A DNA stretch of 64,000 bases, taken from assembly GCA_029641185.1 (NCBI GenBank), contig JAPWGK010000012.1, positions 186,001 to 250,000 of the forward strand, read 5' to 3'. The translations under genes were made by a program, and so were the position numbers. The stretch is from Pseudofabraea citricarpa (lineage: Eukaryota; Ascomycota; Leotiomycetes; Helotiales; Dermateaceae). Below, in pieces: positions 11,081 through 21,901 of the stretch. The notes below the pieces were generated by a model. It was given only the letters and a program-made list of their open reading frames with translations, searched no databases and was not told where the DNA came from. Every line of letters starts with the position of its first letter. The stretch's first letter is position 1.

Positions 11081-14000
11081 TGCGTGCCTCTTCTTTGCTA
11101 CTTCGTCGTCTTGTTGTTGTTGTTGGGTGATCTGATGGGATGTGATGTGATGGTTATATAGGTAGGTATTATAGAAGAGAAAGAGAAAGCCCTCCCGTCG
11201 GAGATGCGGAGATGGGTGAGGGATACTGCAGGATAGGGGAAGAGAAAGGTGTGGGAAGGTGGAAGGTGGGTAGTTACAGAGCGAGTGGGAGTGGGAGTGG
11301 GAGTGGGAGATGTCGGGTATCGGATTGCCCGGGCGACAGGCGACGGATTACATGTCCGCTGCTACTTTTTAGGCCGGAAGGCGGAGGGCGGAGGGGGTTT
11401 TGTGTAAGGTACGGCAAGGCAATCAATCGTGTTGAATCGTGTTGAATCGTGTTGGTGGTTATGGTGATGGAAATTCTACTTGCTGTAATATCGGTGTAGA
11501 AGAGAGCGAAGCTGAGTGGTAAAGTCAAAGTCCCGTTTACTCTTGCTCTTGTCTGCTCTTGTCTTTGGAGGGGGAGCGGGGAGTAAGCGGCTAAGTACTA
11601 CAGTACTACTGTATAGGTACTTAACCCCCCAGCCGAAGAAAGCGCAAAGTCTCCTATTAAAAGAACGACAACAGATTCACGGCAAGAATAACAGAAATTA
11701 AGCTGCTCACTGATTGGTGAATATATACTTTGCTTCTCTTCTTACCTTTACTGTACCCTTCTTCTTCGAGTTGTCGTCCTGTAATTGGCGAGCTTTTAGC
11801 GACCAGAGACCGAGCGAGGGTTTGGTGGGTAGATAGTAGCAAAGTCTAATCGAGATTGAGAAGCCTGTGCAGGTAGAGGAGGTAAGGTAAAGTAATCAGA
11901 GTGAAGGAAAGGTTTCTCCACACAATAATAATCTCAGTCTACTTCAAACAAGATGAGATGAGATATTTCCAACCAGAAGAGAAAGCGAGCGGGTGATCTC
12001 TCTACCACGACGACCAATACCCCCGTGCATCTACCTGGTCCATCCTGTTCTAACTCCCAAGCCCTTAAAGCAGCACCGGGGCTTTCGGCTCACCTGCCGC
12101 AGTCTTCGCTTATACTTTCCCCCGCTCCATTCTTTTTCTTTTTCTTTTCTTTTCTTTTTTATGTTACCACACACCGCTTTCGCTGGCTTGGGTTGTTGTG
12201 CTGCTGCTGCTGCTGCTGCAAATCAATGTGAAAAGGTGTGGAGGGTCGAATGTGGAGGGGTTGTTCATCTTCATGCACGCTTCCGCTCCATCGGTTTCAT
12301 TTGCACTCTTGACCTGCCTGACCTTTCGTGCAGCATGTAGAGTACGGTACATACATGTATGCGGCTACGGCGCTGCGGTCGCCGCGGTCGCGGTGACGGT
12401 CTCCTCGTTACATTGATGTGTTGCAGCATAGTACGAAGGTACATGTACATGACAGTACATGACGACGGTACATTAGCTGGGTTGGTTCGTTTCTGGACTG
12501 GACCCTGCATGCATGGGTTTGGTTGCTGCAGCACTACTGTATGAAGTTCAAGCAGAGGGACGAAGAAGAGTAGCGATATGCAGATGCAGATGCAATGCCA
12601 GTGCGCGAGCGACAAGAGAGAAAGCGCTGGGCTGGCTCAGGGCGGTTAATGATCCTTCATGCCAATTATCCTGTCTGTTTGTCCCAGGATGCGCTACCGT
12701 ACTGCAGTGGTGGACTGGACTTTCTAATCAACCAAATAATACCCAAGCGAGGTCAGAAGGATCGATCGTGAGTTTAATTTGAACGCACTGCTGATCGGTA
12801 CCTACAGAGAAAAGGAAAGGGGAAAAAAGGAAGATTGCATGGCTTGCCCTCGTCTTCAATCTCGTCCGAGTCTCGAGTCTCTCAGCTCTCCTTCCCAAGT
12901 TCCCAACGCTCCGCCAACCTCAGTCAACACGGACGGGGTTTTCCCCGCCGGCAAACACCCCTTCCCCCCCTTCCCACTTTCTGCTTCTTACCATGTAAAT
13001 CCTTCCGCTACGCTAGAAATATACACACGAGACCAGAGACAGACAGACAGACGCCACAGAATAATAGCATATACTGTACGTGCGAGACGTTTCAAGGACC
13101 ATGCCTCTCTCCTCTCCTCCCTCACCGTTCTAGCGTTTCCGTCGCTTATATGTAATCCCATGAAAAAGTGGGGGAGAGTAGAGACCCTCTCCCAAAAAAA
13201 CGCCACAGGGGCCCCGAAGGGGAATTTTGGGATTTTGCATTCCATGTCATCCCAACCCGCACCGGTGTGATTTGCTGGCCTGCCATAAGATTGGAGGTGG
13301 AGAGGGCTGGCAGTAAGTCTGGGAGAGCATCGACGGGACACGGCCTTGCCAGAAAACTTAATGTCCCGGTATCCGATCGAAGTAATTGGCGGCTTGTTCC
13401 GCACCGTTGTCTTTTTCTCCTCTCTTCTCGGGTTTGGCTTTGGCTTTGGCTGCGCCAGGGATTTGGCTCATGCTCTGCAATATATGCCGGCCCGTGGTAA
13501 CCCCGGTCGCTCGCTGCCTGTTCTATGTGGTTACGTTGGGGTTGCTTGTACGCTTGGGACTTTATTATTGTTGCTGTTATTGCTGCGAGGGAGGGTGTCG
13601 GTAGTTTAGGGTGGGGGAATCATGGGGATGGGGAAAGGGGAATCATGTAAGGGGAGTTTGGCTGGATTGGGATTTGAATGGGGGTTTGTTTTATTGGTTT
13701 GAGATTATTGAAATGATTCAGATGAGTTAATGCATAGGAATATCGGGGTTTCAGCTGCTTCTTGCAATGGTTGGGGTATAATGTAGATTCCGGCAATATT
13801 CGTATTAAGTGCTCAGTGAAAACTCCTTGCCGTAGACCTGTTGGGTTAGAAATTGTTTTTCTGTACGAGTGGGTTTGGCTCTTGTATACTGTCTGCATTG
13901 TCTTCTACCATGGTATAGGTTACATCTGACCAGTAGCTCATACACCGATATTTTTCTCTAGCGGAGCTTGCTTCTCAATGCTAGCCTACATGTTGCGATT

Positions 14001-15099
14001 ACTCATGAATGGCTAATAAGCAATTAATCTTTGAGATACAAAATAGCGATGGCTTCTAACAGGTAATAATAAATGGACCTGCGGATTTGTAGTTTCTGCC
14101 TTGACAAGCACAACCGTGGATCCTTTATGGGTTCCTTCAGCTATGAAACTGTGTCTCGAATTTTGTTGGTCAAGTCAAGGTGATAAGACAGCACATGATT
14201 CTCTGACAAGACTTCGTTGGCTTTCTCTGGGACTTACTTAGGATCACACATGTTTCCCCTTGAATGACCTATTTGAAAATCGATTACTTTTCCAATTGAG
14301 GATCGGTGGAGGATCAGGCTAGCGCGCTAATTATTATCCTTGTCTGCCAGTGGTTGTTATACAGCCTTTGAATAATCTTGAACCTTCAATTCCAGATATA
14401 GTTAAAGTAGAAAGATAGGTTGCAAGCAACGGTATATCTGCTAAACTTCCTTGGTCGCTAATAACGCGCCCTCGCTTAAGCCAAGCCACCCAGCCTAGAA
14501 ACCCCCAATCTCAACTTCTCCTATCAGATTCGAGCTTGACCTTTGTCTTTGGATTTCCATGCAGCACATGCTTCCTGTTTTGGCATATTCTGATTTCTGA
14601 AGAGTGGTTTCGAGAACCGAAAGTCAGATATGTATAGGCACCGCTCGCATAATGGCCATTCTGCCTCTCGCAAACTGAGCAAGTAGCGTTGAATGGCTAA
14701 AATGGTAGTGAATTAAACTAAAAATTATCATAAATGTAAATCAATAATAAAATAGCACCCAAAATCTGAAGAAAAACAGCCGAAAACATTTGATCACTGA
14801 AATCTGCAAACTGTAGCCTGTTGTGTTTTTTCAAATTCTGGTTTCACAGATCATAAAAGAACGCTTGCCATTGTACTATTCTTTGTCTTCTCTTCCAGAT
14901 ATGTGATTTCTTGGTTATCAACTGACAAGTATCAGAACCCAATACTCTCATATCACACAAGTGTGGGTTATAAAAAGTTAAGCGACGTTAGCGCCATCGC
15001 AATACTCACCCGCACACCTCCCCCCTCTCCCCCTCACTCTCCATCTACAACATTCCCAATCATCTCAATCAACCCTGGATGTGATCCCTCACCTTCAAA

Positions 15100-17080
15100 A
15101 TGACTTCCAATTCAAAGGGAAGCTTGTTTGAAGATATCGATGACGCCTCGGCAGCATTGATTCTTCAACTGCAGCTCCAAGATAGCCGACAGGTCGAGAA
15201 AGCTTCAGCCGACCTGGGTTATGCCACCAATATTCAACAGCAAGAGTTCCGACGCAGCTCTACGCTCCTGCGAGATCGAAACCTTGCTCAGGGATTCGCT
15301 GCTGGTGCTCCGCATGTAACCACCACGACTGAAAGAGCCAGTTCTACAGCTGCAAGGACTGCGGGCTTCGCTTCTCGCCCTACTACAGTTCGATCCAATG
15401 TTAAATCAGCAGCAGTAACTGCGGGCGGCTCTGCTTCGGGGGCTCTCAGTCAACCTAGACAGGCATCAACTATTCCATCAAGAGCACAGTCTTCTGCAAT
15501 CCCCGTTGCTCAAGTTGGACCTCGACCTACAAAGCTGGAGAATACCAAGAATGCAGTCGGACCTGGTTTTCAAGTCAAGTCACCCCTTCCAAAAAAGATT
15601 CCCGAAATCTCTGTTACTGCCAATTCTTCTCCATCTAAAGCAGCTGATAAGGTCGCAACTATTACCGACTCATCACCAACTAAGCATGCTGCTTCTGTTG
15701 CTACAGCCAGTGACGGAGAGAGTTCCTCTGGAAGTGACATTCTGACTCTACCTTCAAGCAGTTCTTTGAAGCGCTATGCCGCAAACAACTTTACGAGACC
15801 CTCTGCTTCCAAGTCAGCCAACCAAGTTGCCACTTCTAAAGTGGCTGACATGCGGCAAAGTGGCATTGCCGGTAAAGCCTCAACTTCAAAGTTACCCGAC
15901 CAAGTTGCCGCTCGTCAGATAGCTGAAATGTGGCAAGATGCTATTGCCAGCAACGCCGCACGCAACTCCTTGAAGGCGTCAATTGCCAATTCAGACAGCC
16001 AAATCTCTTCTCGCCCTATGCCTCGCGACTGGGGAGATACCGTTTTCAGTAGAGGCACAAGAAATTTTCTCTGGCCCTCTACCGAAAGTGATTCTGAGCC
16101 CGAGTCCGCTTCCGCTTCCAGTGCTGCAACCCACCCAATGTTCGTTCGTGCCAAGTCGAAAAGATTAAACCCTACCCTTCGACGTATCGCCCGTGGATCG
16201 GTCCCAGCCGAGCTTAACGAGAATCTAACAAAGCCGATCACTGCTGAGGTGCCAAAGGTTGAGATGAGAGATTGCTTGGCTTGTACTTCGCAGTTTGCTC
16301 CCAAGGACGGCGCTCGCTTAGCATGCGAGCATGATTATTGCCAAGGATGTAAGTTTGAAAGTTCCCCCCAATCAGATCGAGGTTCACAAACAAGGATTAC
16401 GCAAAAGCAAAGAGTTGTTCAGAGCCTGGAATACTGATGTCTACTTAGGTCTTCAGAAGCTCTTCATCCACTCGCTCGTCGACCGGTCCTTGTTTCCTCC
16501 AAGATGCTGCCAGGTAGCGATTCCACCCGAGAGCATCGATCATCTTCTCGCCCCGAGTATCATCGACCATTACCACAAAAAGAAGGAGGAGTTTGAGCAG
16601 GTTGAGAAGACGTATTGCTCTGTCAAGACATGCTCTGCTTTCATCCGACCTGAGGACGTCAAGACTGATATTGGTGTTTGCCCCGAATGCCAAGCCCAGA
16701 CTTGTATCAAGTGCAAGAACACCCTCACGAACGGAGAACACGATGGCATGTGCGAGCTATCCCAGGATCTTCGTGAAATCAAGGAGATTATGGAGGTCAA
16801 TAAGTGGCAGCAGTGTCCTAAATGCCAACATGCTGTCTCCATCTCCACCGGCTGTAACCACATGGTGTGAGTAGCTCTTCCCACAAGTCACGTTTCTTTT
16901 TGGTGTACTCTTCAGTTGCGATGGTAGTAGTAGTGCTAATTTTTCATCAGGTGCGGCGTCTGCAATGATGCATGGTGCTATAGCTGTCGCGCTCCATGGA
17001 AGACCTGCAACTGCCCAATGATCGACAGACAATACCTCTTCGAGCGTGCTACTGAGATGGTACCAGCGGCTGGTCAATGA
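15100..17080 (+). CDS. RBR-type E3 ubiquitin ligase (RING1-IBR-RING2)
   Basis: Exons 15100-16348, 16449-16866 and 16951-17080 encode 598 residues. The first 380 residues are Ser/Ala/Lys-rich and disordered apart from an N-terminal segment (ASAALILQLQLQD) shared by many fungal RBR ligases. RING1 begins at CLACTSQF (about 391) and continues across intron 1 (CEHDYCQGC, then PPRCC). The IBR domain includes CSVKTCSAFI and CPECQAQTCIKCK. RING2 has CPKCQHAVSISTGCNHMVC, in which the Cys of GCNHM matches the catalytic cysteine of Ariadne/HHARI ligases, followed by CGVCNDAWCYSC. RBR ligases pass ubiquitin through a RING2 thioester. Both introns interrupt zinc-finger coding, and the cysteines fall in register only after splicing, which confirms the model. 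The substrate is unknown. Confidence 0.92.
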
Positions 17081-18914
17081 GCTGACTGCAATCATGGATA
17101 ATGGACATGGTCCCGTAGCCGTGCTACTTGTGCTGGGTGCCGTGATACAATGCCCGAATTTACGTTCGTATGTGGATACTGCCGACGCTACCAAGTTTGC
17201 AGAAGATACCGGGACAATAGGGACAATAGATCATAAATACTCCTTGCTTATCTGGCATGGAAAGGATTATATATGATACCTTTTTCCTTTGTTTCTGTTC
17301 AGAACAGTGGAAGAAACGAAAATTGCAGGCGAGCTGAAGCTTGAAGCTGCACTCTCACAAAACACGTACTTAGGAACTGGAGAATCCCATAGATCCAAAT
17401 GAAATTTGAAACAAAATACCTCTGTTCTAATTGCGAAGCACAACCTCCAACTTTGCTGGGATTGTTGTGAGCCGATTCAGAGGTTTAACCATATCCTGCG
17501 AAACAAGAAGCTTAGCTCTAAGTCGGTTTTTTATGGCCTAAAAGTGATCGAGCACCTGAAGCTTTTTTATTGCCTGAGGATCAAAACATATCACTGCTGC
17601 TTGAAAATGACAGTGACCATTTTCTCTGAAGGTTCCTAATGCTGACCATGCCCGCAGAGGTGACTGACTCGAGTTTAAGAGAGTTAAACAAGCTATATTT
17701 AGTGTTATGCCCGACTCAAACCCAATCTGGCTCGGGTCGAACACTACCGAACACTACCCACCCAGGTAACGAACAATGATTATAACAGCCTCCCTTGTAC
17801 TGTTTTAGCTCTTACGTGTGAATTAGAACCACTCGAGCCAAAAGCTTTCGAATCTAGGTTCTTTGCGATCAACCTGAGCCTCCTCTGTCCGATTCTCAAA
17901 AAGGTCTCTTTTGAAAAAGAAATCTCCATTGTTTCTTCTCGATATGTATTGCCATGAACTTCGGTGTTCGTAAGGCAGTGTTTGTAGACCTCGTTCTTGT
18001 ATTGACTATCTTCAGCAAATAAAACTTGGCAAGAGTTTTCTTTTTCTTATGATGCAAGGACTTATAGACGCATTCGTCAAGGAACTTCTTTTCTCTTTTA
18101 CCCGGCTTGCCTTAATTATGAATCAATCTCGGGCTAGAAGCTGCGAGTGAGTGAGATGCCAAGCGTTCTAAGTACTAAGTACCTTCTAGAATCTAACTGC
18201 TGCCACCGAGAACAGCAGTATCAGATTATTAGCTCGTACTCTTGTTGAATTTGCTTCTGGGAGCAATCAACACAATAATCGAGTCCTTGAAAATGATTGG
18301 TTATTTGATTGCTTCTGTTTCTGCGCGGTATCTAGTGCAACAACTCAACATAGGAGTGATGGCCATCTACCGACGCTCTTGAAAAGAAATGCAACCACGA
18401 AATCATGCAAGATTTGAAACCAGCGCGGAAAATCGATCCAGTCCCATGTATCATCTGCAAAGAATGAGTATGGTGACGAATGTCCGGTGAACGCTCTCCC
18501 TCGATATCAATGCTAAATGTCTTTCAAGTCCAGCGCAGCAAATGTAATGCAGAGATTTAGAGTAATATAGGCATCCACCCATACCCCAACCCAGAGGTTG
18601 CAACAATCAAATCCAGCGCAAATCTCAAAATCAACGCGAAAATTGGTTTAGATCCCGTGAATAGGCTGTAAAAGATAGGGTTTGGTGATGATCTTCTATC
18701 GCCCTTCCCCCAATGATGATGGGAACCAGATATATACACAGCGCGAGTTCCGAAATTGACGTAGCATTCCCCTCAAGTTCTGCGAGTGTGATGAAAAGCA
18801 GAAGCCTCATGAACGGAAGAAGGAGATAGCCATGCTATAGATCTACTACAAAGTCAGTCCATGTCAGAAAGGTATAACTCAATTTGAAGAGAGTGGTATC
18901 ACCTGAGCTTGTTG
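17081..18914. other. Intergenic, no gene supported
   Basis: About 1.8 kb of unremarkable, slightly AT-rich sequence downstream of the RBR gene. ORFs are 60-77 codons, scattered, with no start context or homology that I recognise. Confidence 0.6.
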
Positions 18915-19235
18915 CTAATGTTTATTGGAATCAGGTCGAACTTGTTTGTTTGACCCACCAGTGCTGTTTTGAGCCTCGAATGCCAGGTCACTGGACTTAA
19001 TTGTATGGCCAGCACAGAACCATAAACCTGGCTCAGACTGCAGAGGACAAAAGCCGCAACGGTGGCCCAAAATATTCCATCCGACCTTCCATTGACACCA
19101 TGCTGGAGTATTATCATGGTCTTTCTCTAGATTCTGTTCCATCTTGAAGTGACAGGTATTGCAGAGACCAGATCGGATGGCTTGCTCCTTACATCCATCT
19201 ATGTGGTTTGCGCAGGGGTTGGTTCTGGTATTCAT
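18915..19235 (-). CDS. Small Cys-rich hypothetical protein, 106 aa
   Basis: Single open frame of 106 residues. It carries two Cys clusters: C-x6-C-x9-C-x2-C-x-H in CANHIDGCKEQAIRSGLCNTC followed by an H, and later CQWKVG...HRCGFCPLQ...WFCAGH. The spacing suggests two small zinc-binding units, and the second ends in C-x2-H. No family is recognised. There is no signal peptide. It is isolated between two non-coding stretches and could be an exon of a longer gene, a remnant, or real and lineage-specific. The regular cysteine spacing is the only reason to keep it. Confidence 0.4.
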   Translation of the reverse strand: MNTRTNPCANHIDGCKEQAIRSGLCNTCHFKMEQNLEKDHDNTPAWCQWKVGWNILGHRCGFCPLQSEPGLWFCAGHTIKSSDLAFEAQNSTGGSNKQVRPDSNKH

Positions 19236-20059
19236 TCTGGTACGCAGAGATCAGCTAAATATACCTGGATATGGGAAAGATGACCAACTTTGCAGTTGAT
19301 GAGTTGGAGGTTGATGTGGGGATATAGAAATCTTCTGTTCTTTGATAAGCTTTTTTGACGTGGTTGAGGATGTAGCTGTTCTCACTGTCGTAATTGGTAT
19401 ATGAAGATCTTGTGTTGACTGAAGAAATAGTTATGTTGAATGAAAAAGATCTAAATTGGAGGAAGAAGTTGTGTTGGTTGAAAAGAGACTGCGCTGTTGA
19501 AGCAGAAGTTCACTTAGCTTTCAGACGTCTTTCTATCTAAAAGACTTAAGATAAATAGTTTTTATGAATGGATATATATTTACTCACGATATCGCAGAAT
19601 AAGGCGATAAATCTTGAGCATGAATTTGATGTTCCGGTCAAATATTTGATGGCTCCACTTACACAACATATTTCAATCCTTGATCGACCATATCAAGAAC
19701 GAGGCATGTTAACGGCATAACCAGGTACTCGTTAGCCGACTTGTCAACCAATAATCGCATATACCTATCCTTGCATTACGCAGAAGAAGACGAAGGGTTC
19801 CTCCAGGTAAGGGCTGGAAAGGGTTGGAAAGGGTGAACCTTGTGCTTCCTAATTATTTTATTCATCTAGTCGATTTGACAAACATTTAGTGCAAGTGACT
19901 GGAGTGTAGAAAATGGTTCAAACCTACGATTGCATTTTGACATTTGCAGAGCACGGTATACAGCACCACGATTTTTAGTTTTGGATAAAAGAAGAAGAAA
20001 GAAGCCGGATATCTCCCAAGAAATACTCATTATAAATACGGCAGAAGGTTTGTAGCCTT
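19236..20059. other. Intergenic between two minus-strand genes
   Basis: About 820 bp with no ORF worth keeping. TTG/GTTGA-rich sequence near 19300-19500 is weakly repetitive. It probably holds the promoter of the small Cys-rich ORF and the 3' UTR of the retropepsin-like gene. Confidence 0.5.
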
Positions 20060-20783
20060 TTAACGACGACGGCTGCTTGAATGATCCCCGCTGCGCTGTG
20101 TCTCTTCTTTTTTCTTCTTGTGCTCCTTGACCTTCAAGTCATTTGCCTTTGTTTCCTTTTCATATTTCTCCTTGCGTGCTTTGTCACCCTCTTTCTCTTC
20201 TGATATTTACGTTAGACACTAACTATGACGAATTTGAGGACGACTTACTCTTAGACTTATCCGGCAGAACTTGCCGACGTCCACCAAACCCTGCAAACTT
20301 CAAGATGCCATGCTCATGAATTGTTTTGGCTCCAAGGATGACCTGCCAGAATAAAACATCATGATCGACGACATAAAAGTCGGTATTGAAGATCTTGCGA
20401 AACTTCTTGCCCTTCCATTGTAATGTGATCACGCCGACAAAGTTCAGTTCTTCTCCATTGAGACATACACAACCAGCTTCTTCGGTCGGCCTGATTTTGT
20501 TCAAAAGATCGAGCTCGTATACGAGTCCGAGATCAATGAGGTTATGGGCTTCACACCCTGTGTCGAGCTTCATTTTTGCGATATTGTAGTTGTGCACCCC
20601 AGGGATCGAGAGTTTAACAGTTCGCAGGAAAGGATCGCCATCATCCTACACATAGATAAGCCAACGAAAAAAAAAAAAATCGAAAAAAAGGAAAAGGCTG
20701 TGTAGGAGATATACTTTGTTCTTGAATTGTCGTTTGAGCATCTTTTTGAGTATGGTAAACTTTCTCGTGGGATACTCGAACAT
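20060..20783 (-). CDS. Single-copy retropepsin-like aspartic protease fold protein
   Basis: Exons 20783-20715, 20645-20249 and 20199-20060 encode 201 residues. A TAA lies immediately before the ATG in frame, fixing the start. The core has the retropepsin layout: strand, then catalytic-type KMKLDTGCEAHNLI (DTG near residue 51), an extended FVGVITLQWKGKK hairpin, and a C-terminal hydrophobic-hydrophobic-Gly signature VILGAKTIHEHGIL matching the ILG-x(D/E) block of retroviral-like proteases. The third exon adds a highly charged Lys/Glu tail ending in SSSRRR. There is no gag, reverse transcriptase or integrase sequence around it, so this is not an intact retroelement. It is either a domesticated protease or a stand-alone fungal family; similar short proteins with this DTG and NGEEL context are, from memory, common in filamentous ascomycetes. 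Confidence 0.75.
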
Positions 20784-21901
20784 TTAGCTTAATTATTGCT
20801 TGGTATAACAAATTTTGTAAAAAGCAATGAGGCGATGGCTCCAAGTCCTGGCCTTCTTAGTAGACTGACCAGATCTCAAAAAAGAAAAAAAGAATAGGTC
20901 AAGCTCTTGAAGAGAAGGGGGGCGGCGATAGTCTGTTATATAGAATCTCATCAATACATGCATGGGATGACTTACAAACCTACATAGCAAATACCGAATC
21001 ATCTTAGCAGGATTTTAGGAACTACAAATCAACTTTTTTCGGTTCTCAGCCTCGCTCGACCAGGAACCATGTTGGTAAGATTTGGGAAACTGCAAATGGT
21101 TTGCTGCTCTTTCCGGGGCTTGGGCTGTGGAAAATTCTTGCAAAGGTGTCAAGAATACTAAGTTATGCATAGCTTGGTCGCAGGAGCTATGTCTAGAGAC
21201 CATCGAGAGCCTGGTAAGATTTCGGAATCTGCATGTGGTTGAGCTGTGCGGGAGATTTGGGCCACGCAGGAACCATGACTACGCCCAGAGCCTGGTAAGA
21301 TTTCGGAATCTGTGGTTGATTGGCCTATACCAGTTGGATGACCAAGGTATCAATAAGCCATGCATGCACCCAGTTTTCAGAGCGGCTCCCAAGGTCTCCA
21401 GGTCCCGCGATAGGTGTACCTAAAGATGAGGCGGCTTAAGGTAACATGGCATCAAAGTCTGCCGTCAGAAGTTACTGGCTAACGGAGAATACGCAAGCTT
21501 TTACTGCGTTTCCTCTAACGTCACGTTGCTTCCAGCAATTCCAATATTTGGGCACGATGATCAGCTGAAGATCGCCTTTGAGCAAGGCATCGTGTCAACC
21601 CTTGTAAGATTTCGGATACCTACGCAGCCTGCATACGTTATTGCTGGAATTGGTTGGGAGCTTTAGCGAGGTAGGTGGCGGAGCGAGATTTCGGAATCTG
21701 CCAATCAAAGCATTCTGTACCCAAGATAATACATGAGAATAGATGAGAGAGTACTAGTGTGGCTGACCATGTTTAGAATCTGCCTTAAGATGGGCAACAG
21801 CCAGCCTTATCACTTCACTCGATTGATTTTCATCCTTCTTCCTGCAGAACAGAACTCCAAGAGTCCAAACAGTTCCTTCTTGCATTTTGAAACGCTTCGC
21901 A
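20784..21901. other. Intergenic with repeat block
   Basis: 1.1 kb between the divergent retropepsin-like and Clr5-ankyrin genes. Apart from the repeat block at 21074-21700 and an A/T run near 20880, no coding signal is supported. An ORF at 21082-21423 translates the repeats as two SLVRFRNL segments, which is most likely a by-product of the repeats. Confidence 0.55.
21074..21700. repeat. Five degenerate copies of an AGATTTCGGAATCT repeat
   Basis: Copies at 21074-21093, 21213-21232, 21294-21313, 21603-21622 and 21685-21700. The consensus is GGTAAGATTTCGGAATCTGC; its centre AGATT-TCGG-AATCT is an inverted repeat. Copies 2 and 3 are followed by a TGTGGTTGA-like extension, and copies 1 and 3 are preceded by CAGGAACCATG, so the original unit was longer than 20 bp and two copies are 81 bp apart. 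Confidence 0.85.

Larger units (their letters stand above)
9228..15099. other. Long intergenic region, no gene supported
   Basis: 5.9 kb between sfp1 and the RBR ligase gene. The first 4.5 kb are dense in simple sequence: CATC repeats (10437-10464), a GTGC-to-CTGC switch (11031-11080), GTGGGA repeats (11285-11309), a CTG run (12199-12219), and many TACTGTA/TACAGTA words. From about 13.9 kb the DNA becomes more AT-rich and ordinary. ORFs of 100-160 codons in this stretch overlap each other on several frames, have skewed composition and no recognisable domain. The last 100 bp before 15100 are C/T-rich with a CAATC-type context and look like the leader of the next gene. Confidence 0.65.

Noticed and set aside
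9228..15099. Search for tRNA genes in the long intergenic regions
   Set aside because: No GGTTCRANNCC B-box paired with an A-box and cloverleaf was found by eye; a dedicated tRNA scan would settle it.
21074..21700. Repeat cluster as a CRISPR array
   Set aside because: Eukaryotic setting, unequal spacing and diverged copies; no cas genes.
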